Shown here piece by piece: positions 33,050-41,912 of a stretch of 44,750 bases of DNA. The DNA lies in NCBI GenBank assembly GCA_937872925.1, contig CALMUT010000076.1:1-44750 (forward strand). Direction: 5' to 3'. The notes below the pieces were generated by a model. That model was not told where the DNA came from, did no database searches, and saw only the letters and a program-made list of their open reading frames with translations. Made by a program: the position numbers and the translations under genes. The first letter of the stretch is position 1. Every line of letters begins with the position of its first letter. The DNA is from an uncultured Myxococcales bacterium (GTDB lineage Bacteria; Myxococcota_A; Polyangia; Polyangiales; Polyangiaceae).

Positions 33050-35947
33050 ATGAGCCGCGTACTGATTCAAACAACTCTGGCCGGGCTGCTTGCGACTCTG
33101 CCTGCTTTGGCGCAGCCCGACGCCGAGTCAGCTGCCGACAGGAGTGCCGGAGCCGCCTCGGGTTCCGACCCGGAAACCTCTCGTTCGACGGCCGCGACCG
33201 CAAAGATCCGGGGTCGGGTGGTCGATTCCATCAACGCAGCGGGGCTGTCCGGCGTGCGCGTGGATGTGGTGCAAACCAACTACTTTGCGTTGACCGACAC
33301 GGATGGAAGCTTCGAACTTGCGCTTCCGCCGGGGACGTATTCGCTGCGCTTCTGGACGCCGGGCTACGTGCCCATGCGCGCGCAAAAGGTCGTGCTTTGG
33401 ACCGGCGCCGATCGCCGCATCGATGTGTCCCTCGAGTCCGATGACCTGAGCGCCGACGAATTCGTCGTGGAGGCGGCTCCAGATCGCTCCAGCATCCACT
33501 CCTTGGCTTTGGAACGAAAGCGGTCGGCGGTGGTGGGAGACTCGGTCGGGCGCGCAGAGATATCGAAGACGCCGGACCGGGATGCCGCGCAGGCCGCCAA
33601 GCGTGTTGTGGGAGCATCCATCGAGGACAGTCGCTTCGTGTACGTGCGTGGTTTGGGCGAACGCTACACCAATGCCTTGCTCAACGGCGCGCCGTTGCCG
33701 AGCCCAGAGCCGGACCGCGCTGCGGTTCCGCTGGATCTGTTTCCGACACAGATCCTGGAAAGCCTCACCATCGCCAAGACTTTCACCGCGGAAATGCCCG
33801 GAGATTTCGCTGGTGGCTCCGTGCGTGTTCAGACGCGGCGCGTCCCCGACAAATTCGAATTTTCGGCATCGGCGTCGCTGGGCTTTGAAACCAATACGAC
33901 GTTCCGAGAGCGTCTGGCGCACCGTGGCGGCAAGCTCGACTTCTTGGGAGTGGACGACGGCACGCGCGCACTGCCGAGCGGTGTGCCCAACGACTACCAG
34001 CTGGCGCAGGGTACGGAAAAGCCGAACGGGGAGTTCGTGCTCGATCCCGAGCTAAACCGTCAGGGCCAAGAGCTGAACACCTTCATGTCGGGCGTGCGGA
34101 GCTTCTCCTTGCCCACCCACAGCTTGAGCCTCGTGGTGGGAGACGGCTTCCGGCTGTCGAAGCAGAACAAGCTGGGCTACATCACGAGTCTGAACTATCG
34201 CCGCGGCTTCAAGAGCCGCCGGGAAAAGCGCCGCGTTTACGAAGCGGATGCGACTCAACCCTCCGGACTATCCATCCTGAACGATTTGGACGTTGAGACG
34301 GGATCCGAAGACATCAGTTGGGGTGCACTCGCAGGCGTCACCCTGGAGCTCGGAAAGGCCCATCGGCTGACGGCCCTGGGCTTTCACTCGCAGCTGGCGG
34401 ACATCGATACACAAACCTTCGACGGATACTGGCGCCGCAACGATGCCACGCTGCACTCGACGCGTCTCAAGTTCGTCAGCAGGGCGCTGAACGTGCTGCA
34501 GCTCTCTGGGCAGAGCAGCTTTGACGACCTCGACGACGCCGTGCTGGACTGGAACCTGTCGTACTCCGTGGCGCAGCGTGAGGAACCCGACACCCGCGAC
34601 GTGGTGTATCAGAAGAACTCGCAGACCGGGGTGTTCAGCTATGTGGACGGTTCTGAGAGCGGGCGCCACTTCTTCGGATCGCAGAGTGAAAGGGCCTACG
34701 CCGCAGGCATGGACTTCACGCAGCCATTAGTGGATGCGGACCGAGCCAAGCTCAAGCTTGGTGGGCTCGTTAGTATCAAAGACCGCGAATTCGCTGCACG
34801 CCGCTTTTCCTTCCGCCGAGTTCCGGGGTCTGCTCCGAGTCTCTTCCAGTGCTCAGGCACGAGCTATCAAGAAGACTGTCCCGACGCACTGTTCGTCCCG
34901 GAGAACATTGGCACTGCGCTGCGGCTGCAAGAAAACACGCGCCCGGAAGACGCGTACACAGCAGACTTGGACGTTTACGCCATCTACCTGATGGGGGACA
35001 CGCAATTGTCGGACGACCTACGACTTGTGGTCGGCGAGCGCGTGGAGATCACGCGGCAGCGCATCGTGCCTTTCGATCAATTCGATACCGGCGCGAACGT
35101 GCGCGGCGCGGACCTTGCCAGCACAGATCTGCTTCCAGCAATGGCGCTCGCCTACGACGTCACTTCCAAGTCGAAGCTGCGGTTTTCGGTGACGCGCACG
35201 TTGGCGCGGCCGCAACTGCGTGAGCTGGCACCCTTTGCGTACAGTGACTTCTTTGGTGGCAAGCTCACGTCGGGCAATCCCGACCTGACTCTGACGCGCA
35301 TTATCAACGCGGATATGCGTTTCGAGTACTTCCCGAAGCTCAGCGAGGTGTTGGCGTTTACCGTGTTTTTCAAACGCTTCCGTGATCCGATCGAACCCGT
35401 GGCAACGCCGTCCGGGGATGGTGGACTGGTGACCTTCCAAAATGCCGAAGCAGCGAACATGATCGGGCTGGAGCTGGAGTCCCGGGTTGGCCTGGCGTAC
35501 CTGGCGGACGCTATCCGGAACCTGAGCTTGGTCGCGAATCTCACCGTGGCGCGCTCTCGGATCGAGGTCGAGCAGACGGACCGAAACTTTCTCACGCACA
35601 CGTCGCGGCCCATGGTGAATCAGGCGCCTTTCGTGTTGAATTTGGCCCTCGACTACGAAAACGAGAAGCTGAAGCTCAACGGACGCGTGCTTTACAACGT
35701 GCGCGGCAAGCGCATCGTTGAAGTCGGTTCCGACGGACTCGACGACGCCTACGAACATCCACGGCACTCTTTGGATTTGGTGCTGGCCAAGGACATCGGT
35801 GAGCACTTTCAAGTCAAGGGGGCCGCCACAAATCTGCTCGACCCGGAGCGTGTGGTGAGCATCGGGCCCGACAACCGTGACGACCGCGTCACGAGCCGGT
35901 ATCGCGACGGTCGAGGTTTCTCTATCGGCGCGTCCTATAAATACTGA
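33050..35947 (+). CDS. Large TonB-dependent receptor with carboxypeptidase-regulatory-like domain
   Basis: The 965-residue protein has a signal peptide (1-22), an N-terminal carboxypeptidase-regulatory-like beta-sandwich (about 52-125; GRVVDSINAAGLSGVRVDVV), a plug with FVYVRGLGERYTNALLNGAPLP and PSPEPDRAAVPLDLFPTQIL and MPGDFAGGSVRVQTR, then the barrel ending RGFSIGASYKY. This receptor subtype is frequent in Bacteroidota and Shewanella, where it is paired with a beta-helix lipoprotein, as here. Substrate unknown. The ATG at 33050 follows a GTG alternative at 33035. Confidence 0.9.
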   Translation: MSRVLIQTTLAGLLATLPALAQPDAESAADRSAGAASGSDPETSRSTAATAKIRGRVVDSINAAGLSGVRVDVVQTNYFALTDTDGSFELALPPGTYSLRFWTPGYVPMRAQKVVLWTGADRRIDVSLESDDLSADEFVVEAAPDRSSIHSLALERKRSAVVGDSVGRAEISKTPDRDAAQAAKRVVGASIEDSRFVYVRGLGERYTNALLNGAPLPSPEPDRAAVPLDLFPTQILESLTIAKTFTAEMPGDFAGGSVRVQTRRVPDKFEFSASASLGFETNTTFRERLAHRGGKLDFLGVDDGTRALPSGVPNDYQLAQGTEKPNGEFVLDPELNRQGQELNTFMSGVRSFSLPTHSLSLVVGDGFRLSKQNKLGYITSLNYRRGFKSRREKRRVYEADATQPSGLSILNDLDVETGSEDISWGALAGVTLELGKAHRLTALGFHSQLADIDTQTFDGYWRRNDATLHSTRLKFVSRALNVLQLSGQSSFDDLDDAVLDWNLSYSVAQREEPDTRDVVYQKNSQTGVFSYVDGSESGRHFFGSQSERAYAAGMDFTQPLVDADRAKLKLGGLVSIKDREFAARRFSFRRVPGSAPSLFQCSGTSYQEDCPDALFVPENIGTALRLQENTRPEDAYTADLDVYAIYLMGDTQLSDDLRLVVGERVEITRQRIVPFDQFDTGANVRGADLASTDLLPAMALAYDVTSKSKLRFSVTRTLARPQLRELAPFAYSDFFGGKLTSGNPDLTLTRIINADMRFEYFPKLSEVLAFTVFFKRFRDPIEPVATPSGDGGLVTFQNAEAANMIGLELESRVGLAYLADAIRNLSLVANLTVARSRIEVEQTDRNFLTHTSRPMVNQAPFVLNLALDYENEKLKLNGRVLYNVRGKRIVEVGSDGLDDAYEHPRHSLDLVLAKDIGEHFQVKGAATNLLDPERVVSIGPDNRDDRVTSRYRDGRGFSIGASYKY

Positions 35948-36043
35948 GCGCCAAGTGCCGTGCCGAGTTTCGCGAAAGTGTCACTCAGATACAACTTCGC
36001 GGTCACCGAGCAGGCGCAGAGTGTCGCCGTCTCTGGAGAGCGC

Positions 36044-36057
36044 GGCTCTCGAGAGCC
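36044..36057. repeat. 14-bp perfect palindrome before the beta-helix lipoprotein
   Basis: GGCTCTCGAGAGCC is a perfect palindrome ending 31 bp before the ATG at 36089, in a 141-bp gap between the receptor and lipoprotein. It could be an operator, an RNA processing hairpin or a weak terminator; there is no T-run. Confidence 0.4.
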
Positions 36058-36088
36058 AAATGGCGAACTCAACTAAGAGGTAACGAAA

Positions 36089-37510
36089 ATGACACGTCTA
36101 AAGAACTTCTCTTTGCTCCCCTTGCTCTGTGCTCTGCCCTTTGCCGTTGCTTGCGGTAGCGAGGATGACAAACCCGCTGGCAACACCGGCGGGACTGGCG
36201 CCACGGGTGGTGGCGGCAGCGCTGGGGTGGGAGGCAGCAGCGGCGGCGGCGCGGGCGTGGGTGGCGGCACAGGAGGGGCCGGCGGATCCCCGAGCTGCGA
36301 CCTGTCTGGGGCGGGTCTGCCTAAAGAAAAGATCCCCAACGCCATCGCGAGCGACCTGACCCTGACCAACGACAAGGTCTGGACGCTGGAAGACACCAGC
36401 TACGTGCAGTCTGGCGCAACCCTGACCATCGAACCCTGCACGCGTATTGAGGGCAAGAAGGCTCCCTTGGGCACGTTGGTGGTTTCTCGAGGCGGCAAGA
36501 TCATGGCCGACGGCAAAGCCAACGAGCCGATCCTCTTTACCAGCCCGCTGCCAGCGGGCAACCGCAACGCTGGCGATTGGGGCGGCATCATCGTCCTGGG
36601 CAAGGCGCCGAACTTCAAGGGCGACAACGTCACGATCGAGGGTCTCGCCGACGCGCCAGAGAACCAGTACGGTGGCACGGTCGCGGACGACGACAGCGGC
36701 GTGATGCGTTTCGTTCGCATCGAGTACTCAGGCTTCGAGCTCTCCGCGGACAACGAAATCAACGGACTGACCCTCGGTAGCGTGGGCAGCAAAACCGTCG
36801 TGGAGAATGTGATGATCAGCAATACCCTCGACGATTGCTTCGAGTGGTTTGGTGGCACGGTCAACGGCAAGTGGCTGGTGTGCAACAACGGCGGCGACGA
36901 CATGTTCGACATGGACCAGGGCTACTCCGGGAACCTGCAGTTCCTATTCGGTCGTCAGGTCACGCCGCTGTCTTCGAACCCTAACGGCTTCGAATGTGAC
37001 AGCGACAACGGTGGCGCAACGCCCGTTTCCAAGCCCAAGGTGTCCAACGTCACGCTGTGTGGCACGGGCGCTGCCGGAACCGATGTTGCCTTTGGTGCAG
37101 TCCTGCGCGAAGGCCTCGAAGGCAACTACATGAACATGATCCTAACCAAGTTCGACGTTGGCCTAGACGCACGCGACGACTTTGGTACCCTCGCGGCACC
37201 CAAGACCGACATCACCAACTCTGTGTTCTTTGGCAACGTCGCCCACAACATCGCGGACGCTGGCGAAACCGACAACGACAACGGCTTCGACGAGACCGCG
37301 TGGATCATGGATCCCCTGCGCAAGAACTCCGAAGCGGATCCAAAGCTTGGCGACTGCGCCGCCGTCACTCCGGCGGCGCAACCCGCTGCGATGATCCCAG
37401 GCGGCACGCCGGGAGCGGACATGGACGCAACGGCGACCTACGTCGGCGCTTTCAAGGACGGCTCGGACAGTTGGATGAGCGGTCTGTGGGTCAACTGGGC
37501 GAAGAACTGA
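36089..37510 (+). CDS. Lipoprotein with right-handed beta-helix domain
   Basis: The 473-residue protein has a lipobox (FAVAC, Cys22) and a Gly/Ser/Thr linker (about 30-68). The mature domain shows beta-helix coils: SYVQSGATLTIEPCTRIEG, GTLVVSRGGKIMADGKANEP, GDWGGIIVLGKAP, YGGTVADDDSGVMRFVRIEYSG, NEINGLTLGSVGSKTVVENVMI, DDCFEWFGGTVNGKWLVC and GDDMFDMDQGYSGNLQF. The same motif series is seen in lipoproteins paired with large TonB receptors in Bacteroidota. It may present or capture substrate for the receptor; that is inference. Ribosome site GAGG precedes the ATG. The operon ends after it. Confidence 0.88.
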   Translation: MTRLKNFSLLPLLCALPFAVACGSEDDKPAGNTGGTGATGGGGSAGVGGSSGGGAGVGGGTGGAGGSPSCDLSGAGLPKEKIPNAIASDLTLTNDKVWTLEDTSYVQSGATLTIEPCTRIEGKKAPLGTLVVSRGGKIMADGKANEPILFTSPLPAGNRNAGDWGGIIVLGKAPNFKGDNVTIEGLADAPENQYGGTVADDDSGVMRFVRIEYSGFELSADNEINGLTLGSVGSKTVVENVMISNTLDDCFEWFGGTVNGKWLVCNNGGDDMFDMDQGYSGNLQFLFGRQVTPLSSNPNGFECDSDNGGATPVSKPKVSNVTLCGTGAAGTDVAFGAVLREGLEGNYMNMILTKFDVGLDARDDFGTLAAPKTDITNSVFFGNVAHNIADAGETDNDNGFDETAWIMDPLRKNSEADPKLGDCAAVTPAAQPAAMIPGGTPGADMDATATYVGAFKDGSDSWMSGLWVNWAKN

Positions 37511-37552
37511 GCCCGGGCCGGGCCCGACGCAGCTGCGGCGCCGGGCGCCGGC
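37511..37552. other. Palindrome-rich gap between convergent genes
   Basis: This 42-bp gap between the convergent lipoprotein stops contains GC-rich inverted repeats (CGCAGCTGCG at 37528-37537; GGCGCCGGGCGCC at 37537-37549). They could end transcription from both sides, but there is no T-run. Confidence 0.35.
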
Positions 37553-38923
37553 TCACTGGGCCGCGAGGCGGTACACCGCCGCCGTTGCGTTCGGGACGGT
37601 AATGATCGTGCGTTCGTACTGCGTCACTTGCACGCTTTGCACTGGCGAAAAGGGTCCGCTCTCCGTTGGGGCGGACTCGATGGCGTAGAAGGCTCCGGGC
37701 AACAGCCACGTGGTGACGATGCTGAGGGTGCCTGCGATGAAACTCACGTCCGTGGCGCCCCAGGGTTTTGCCAGGGGCTCGCCCACGAACAGCCCTTCGC
37801 CGGGCTGCGCGACGCTCTTCCAATACGCTTCCAGCAGCGTCTGTCCACGGAAGTAGTGCGGCAGCAGCACCTGCACGTTGGGGAATTTGCCGGTGTAGTT
37901 GCAGGGTTCGACGACGGTGCCGTAGCTGGCGGTCGCGCCGGCATCGAGCCACTTCACGATGCTCATCTGGCTGCTAGTGGGCACGCGCCCACCAAAGGAC
38001 GTGAGGTGATCCGCAATGGCACCCGGGCGGTAGCTGTTCGTTTCGATGGCCGGCACGTCGGCCAGACCGGTGAAGTAGAACAGCACGTCCTTTTCATTTT
38101 CGATGTAGTTCTTCCCGCCGCCCGCGGAGTTGTCCACGCTGGTCAGTTTGAGACCCCCGGCGTGCTGCCATTGGGCAATCGTCGGAGCAAAGGTCGGCCA
38201 ACGTACACTGCGCGCCTTGTCCGTCGTGCGCACGAAGAAGCCGTTGCCCGCTGGGAAAGTGTCGTCGGCTGCTACCCCGCGCGCAATCAGCTTCTTGGCT
38301 TCGTCCGCTGACGAACCCGCAAGCATCATGCTGGGGCGAATGCCGTGGTCCGTAAAGGGCGTGAGCGAACTGGAGTTGAAGCTCGGCACCGCGGCCGTCG
38401 GACCGCAGGAGCCCCCGGTTTGATTGCAGTATTTCTTGTCGAAGCCGAGGGCAAACGCACTAGTCACGCTCATGCAATCAACGCGATAAGGCTGGGTCCA
38501 AGTGATGGCGAGCGCTTGGATCTCCGGTCCCAGGGCAGCGTCGACCAGGGCTTTTAGTGGGCCGAAACTGGCTTCGGTCATGTTTGCCGCGCTGGCGAAG
38601 GAAAGCTCGACGACATTCGCGGTCGGGATGTTGCGTGCCTTCACGTAGGCGTCCGCGACAGCCACCGACTGCGGGTCGTCTTTGTTCACCAATACGGCCA
38701 GCTCCGTCGCCAGTATCGAGCTACGAGGCAACAACACCTTGGGCGCACCGGAATCCGCTGCCGCGTCGCTGTCGCTGCCGTCCGGCGTCGCAGCGTCGGC
38801 GGCGCCATCGCTCAGGGTCGCGTCAGAACTCCCTGCGTCTCCCGTCGCTTTTGTCCCACTATCTTCGGAGCCGGAACAGCCAGCGCCGAGTGCGAGCAAG
38901 AAGCCGACGAGCGCGACGCGCAT
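37553..38923 (-). CDS. TIGR03790 family lipoprotein
   Basis: The 456-residue protein has a lipobox (GAGC, Cys16), an Asp/Ala/Ser-rich linker (18-60) and the family start ELAVLVNKDDPQSVAVADAYVKARNIPTANVVEL in pieces. Internal blocks ITWTQPYRVDC and DVLFYFTGLADVP match the family. TIGR03790 proteins are found in bacteria including Chlorobi and Myxococcota and have no known activity. A C-terminal beta-sandwich-like tail follows (about 395-456). It is 9 bp downstream of the small lipoprotein gene. Confidence 0.85.
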   Translation of the reverse strand: MRVALVGFLLALGAGCSGSEDSGTKATGDAGSSDATLSDGAADAATPDGSDSDAAADSGAPKVLLPRSSILATELAVLVNKDDPQSVAVADAYVKARNIPTANVVELSFASAANMTEASFGPLKALVDAALGPEIQALAITWTQPYRVDCMSVTSAFALGFDKKYCNQTGGSCGPTAAVPSFNSSSLTPFTDHGIRPSMMLAGSSADEAKKLIARGVAADDTFPAGNGFFVRTTDKARSVRWPTFAPTIAQWQHAGGLKLTSVDNSAGGGKNYIENEKDVLFYFTGLADVPAIETNSYRPGAIADHLTSFGGRVPTSSQMSIVKWLDAGATASYGTVVEPCNYTGKFPNVQVLLPHYFRGQTLLEAYWKSVAQPGEGLFVGEPLAKPWGATDVSFIAGTLSIVTTWLLPGAFYAIESAPTESGPFSPVQSVQVTQYERTIITVPNATAAVYRLAAQ

Positions 38924-38932
38924 GCTCGCGCC

Positions 38933-39337
38933 TCAGTGGCAGTTGTCGAAATTGACGCTTGCCACGATGGTGTGTCCCGCGCCCGTGCAGTTCGCACTCA
39001 CCGTGCCCTTGATGTTCTGCACGTTGTTGACGCGGCTGTTCTTGCGTTCGACGCTCACCGTGCCGCAACCTTCGCCAATGAAGGTGCCCTGCTTGGCGCC
39101 CGGCGGGAACAAGAAGGTCCGGATTTGCCCGGTGGGTTGGATGAAAAAACGCACGCGGCGGCCGCCGGCATCCATGAAATCCACGCCGTCGAAGCTGGGC
39201 ACGTTGGCTTGGCCGGAGCGGCAGCTGTCGATTTCGAAAGGTGCGCCGTCGACGGTGATGGTGCCACCGGTCTTGCTCTTGCACGCGAGCAACGCGGAAA
39301 AGACCAAAGCCGCCGGAACTAGAATGTGACCCCGCAT
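38933..39337 (-). CDS. Small lipoprotein of unknown function
   Basis: The 134-residue protein has a lipobox (LLAC, Cys19) and a compact beta-rich domain with TITVDGAPFEIDSC, DAGGRRVRFFIQPTGQI and AGHTIVASVNFDNCH. Three or four Cys may pair. I recognise no family. ATG 39337 gives the signal peptide at once. It precedes the TIGR03790 gene by 9 bp and follows the gene at 39391 by 53 bp, so it is probably in the same transcript. Confidence 0.8.
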   Translation of the reverse strand: MRGHILVPAALVFSALLACKSKTGGTITVDGAPFEIDSCRSGQANVPSFDGVDFMDAGGRRVRFFIQPTGQIRTFLFPPGAKQGTFIGEGCGTVSVERKNSRVNNVQNIKGTVSANCTGAGHTIVASVNFDNCH

Positions 39338-39390
39338 CCTAGGAAGATAGGCACAAAGTCCAAAAAAAGTCCCGTCAAAGCTGGCGGGCT

Positions 39391-40230
39391 TCAACAAAGC
39401 AGCGTGCGGCAAGCGTCGCGAGCGCCGCGCAAAAACCCTTGTGCGCGTTGGCTTTGGGCGCTGGCGTCGCGCACGGAGGTCAGCGCCGTGCCCGTCAATA
39501 CGGCGCCCACCCAGCCAGTCGTATGCCACGTTCCGCCCTCGGGCAGCTCGGGAAGCGCCGTGGTGTCTTTGGGGTAGGGCCACGGCGTTACGTAGAAATA
39601 CGGTTCAGGATAGCTGGCGTCTCCCGGGGTCATGCCGAGACCGATGCTCTTGGCCTTCTCCGGGTCTGAGTTGGCCTCCAGGGTGATCAGCGTGGCGATG
39701 TCGAAGTGGTGTGGCCAGGAACGCACGGGTCCCGCTTGCCCCGCAGCCGACTTGGCGGCTGCGCTCAGCGCGGCGTGCGCATTGTCGTACCAAGAGGCCA
39801 GCTCGATCATCGCAGCGTCGAGCCCGAGTGAAAACAGTGCGCCCGTCGCCACGGGGTGCGGCGGCATGTCGTAGGCCGGGCGGGTCAGGGGTTTGGGCGA
39901 AGAAAGCGCTCCGCGCGCCCAGGCCAGGGCTTCCTCTAGGGTGCGGCCACCCAAGGGGAATTCGCCCTCGACAAAGATGTCCTCGGAAACAAGCTGGAGC
40001 GTGGCGTCGCGCAAGCGCAAGTAGAGCGTGCGCCCGCCCATGTCTTGGCTGCCCAAAGACTCGCGCTCCGGGTTCCACAGCATGCTGGTGTGACTGTCGT
40101 CCTCGCGCGTTTCGACCAGAGCGGCAGCAGCCGCCGCCAGGACTTGCGCGCCCCAATGCAGTTCGAGCCGCGCCGGCTCGAGCTGTCGGCTGACCACGGA
40201 GCCCAGTGCGCGCCAGTCGTGATCGCTCAT
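39391..40230 (-). CDS. Conserved protein of unknown function
   Basis: A 279-residue soluble protein without signal peptide. It has strongly patterned blocks: GPVRSWPHHFDIATLI, IGLGMTPGDASYPEPYFYVTPWPYP and GGTWHTTGWVGAVL. The WPHHFDIA-GMTPGD-EPYFYVTP series is distantly reminiscent of DUF5996-type proteins, but I cannot place it. His-His and aromatic clustering could bind a metal or cofactor; that is speculation. Its ATG overlaps the stop of the Rieske-glutamate-synthase gene by 4 bp (ATGA), so translation is coupled and the two products may work together. Confidence 0.8.
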   Translation of the reverse strand: MSDHDWRALGSVVSRQLEPARLELHWGAQVLAAAAAALVETREDDSHTSMLWNPERESLGSQDMGGRTLYLRLRDATLQLVSEDIFVEGEFPLGGRTLEEALAWARGALSSPKPLTRPAYDMPPHPVATGALFSLGLDAAMIELASWYDNAHAALSAAAKSAAGQAGPVRSWPHHFDIATLITLEANSDPEKAKSIGLGMTPGDASYPEPYFYVTPWPYPKDTTALPELPEGGTWHTTGWVGAVLTGTALTSVRDASAQSQRAQGFLRGARDACRTLLC

Positions 40231-41873
40231 TTGGGCATCTGGCCCGCGTAGGCAATGCCCGTCAAGTCCGAGATCTCTCGTTTCCAGCTGGTCAGGTCCG
40301 CTGCCTCAAAATCCCGAAGCTGCGCGTGACCACATGCCCGCGCTAAGACCTGCATCAGTTCGGTTGTAGCGGAAAACCAATTGTACAGCCGGGTCGCGGA
40401 CGCTTCGATGACGAGTCGTTGACGCAGGTGCTCCTTCTGCGTGGCGATGCCGACGGGACAATTGTTGGTGTGACATGCGCGCATGCCGAGGCAGCCGATT
40501 GCCTGCAGCGCCGAGTTCGACACGGCGATGCCGTCCGCGCCGAGGGCCATTGCTTTCACGAAGTCGCTTTCGGTACGCAGACCGCCGGTGGCGATCAGCG
40601 TGACGTCCGCCTTGCCGACCTTTTCCAAGTGGCGCCGCGCCCGAGGGATCGCACACATGGTCGGCACGCTGATGTTGGCTTTGAAGATCTCCGGTGCGGC
40701 GCCGGTGCCTCCGCCGCGGCCGTCCAAGATGATGTAGTCGGCGCCGGCCGCGAGGGCGAAGTCCATGTCGGCCTCGATGTGCTGCGCAGAAAGCTTGAAT
40801 CCAACAGGGATCCCACCGGTTGCTTCGCGCACTTCGGCAGCCACACGAGCGAAATCCGCCACGCTGCTCAGATCCGGAAACGTGGCAGGACTGATAGCGG
40901 GGCTGCCCGGCGCAAGACCCCGCACCTCGGCGATCTTGCCGCGCACCTTGTCCCCGGGCAGGTGTCCGCCGGTTCCGGTCTTTGCGCCCTGACCGCCCTT
41001 GAAGTGAAAGGCCTGGCAGCGCTGCACCTTGTCCATGCTGAAGCCGAAACGGGCAGAGGCGAGCTCATAGAAATAGCGACGATTCGCGGCCTGTTCTTCG
41101 GGCAGCATGCCGCCTTCGCCGGAACAGATCCCGGTGCCAGCTTTTTCCGCGCCAAGCGCGAGGGCGATCTTGGCTTCTTCGCTCAGTGCACCGAAACTCA
41201 TGTCGCTGACGAAGATGGGAATATCCAGCACCAGGGGCTTCTTCGCGCGGGGCCCGATCACGAGTTGAGTTCCCACTGCGGCGTCGTCAAGCAGTGGCTT
41301 CTTTGCGAGCTGCGCCGTCAGGATTTGAATGTCGTCCCAGCTCGGCAGCACCTGACGCGCTACCCCCATCGCCGAGACGCGGCCGTGGTGTCCGAGCTTC
41401 TTCAGGCCGTCGCGCGCCAGCTGCTGGATGTAACCCACGTGGGGTTCTTCTGGCGCGCCGTGCACGTCCGCGTACAGACCCTGGTAAGCGTCGCGTTGGT
41501 AAGGCTGCGGGTGTTCCAGGGCGAACGCTGCAACTTCGGCTTCATCGACGAAGACGCTGTCTTTGGCAGCATCCACCACGGAATTGAATTTGTGCAGCGC
41601 TTCGGCATTGTTGTACTCGCTCACGCCGGTGTCCAAGCGGTAGTCCCAGTCGTGCACGCCGCAGATCAAGTTGTTCCCCGCCACATGACCGTCCGCGAGC
41701 AAGGCGCCACGGTGCAAGCAGCGGCCGTAAAGCACGGACACGTTTGCGTCATAGCGCACCACCACCAGGTCGACTCCGGAGACGAGGGCATAGGCGGGCT
41801 CCCGGTCTTTGAGTTCGCTCAGTCGGGCAACCGCGACCTGCTTTGGAACTCGGATTTGGGTCAAGTCGGTCAT
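40227..41873 (-). CDS. Rieske-domain glutamate-synthase-like FMN oxidoreductase
   Basis: The 548-residue protein fuses an N-terminal Rieske 2Fe-2S domain (CLHRG, Cys52/His54; CGVHDWDY, Cys71/His74) to the glutamate synthase central/FMN domain (about 170-530) with GGQGAKTGTGGHLPG (293-307), DGRGGGTGAAP (384-394) and cluster cysteines CLGMRACHTNNCPVGIATQ (Cys461, Cys467, Cys472). The N-terminal amidotransferase domain of GltB is absent, so it should act as an FMN oxidoreductase on an unknown substrate, with the Rieske centre supplying electrons. It overlaps the following unknown gene by 4 bp. Cytoplasmic. Confidence 0.92.
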   Translation of the reverse strand: MTDLTQIRVPKQVAVARLSELKDREPAYALVSGVDLVVVRYDANVSVLYGRCLHRGALLADGHVAGNNLICGVHDWDYRLDTGVSEYNNAEALHKFNSVVDAAKDSVFVDEAEVAAFALEHPQPYQRDAYQGLYADVHGAPEEPHVGYIQQLARDGLKKLGHHGRVSAMGVARQVLPSWDDIQILTAQLAKKPLLDDAAVGTQLVIGPRAKKPLVLDIPIFVSDMSFGALSEEAKIALALGAEKAGTGICSGEGGMLPEEQAANRRYFYELASARFGFSMDKVQRCQAFHFKGGQGAKTGTGGHLPGDKVRGKIAEVRGLAPGSPAISPATFPDLSSVADFARVAAEVREATGGIPVGFKLSAQHIEADMDFALAAGADYIILDGRGGGTGAAPEIFKANISVPTMCAIPRARRHLEKVGKADVTLIATGGLRTESDFVKAMALGADGIAVSNSALQAIGCLGMRACHTNNCPVGIATQKEHLRQRLVIEASATRLYNWFSATTELMQVLARACGHAQLRDFEAADLTSWKREISDLTGIAYAGQMPK

Positions 41874-41912
41874 GGTTTTCCTTTGGGCTAGAACTCGATA
41901 GGCGGTGAAGCG

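Noticed and set aside
37511..37552. Intrinsic terminator between convergent lipoprotein genes
   Set aside because: The inverted repeats have no T-run and such GC palindromes are expected by composition; kept only as a low-confidence feature.
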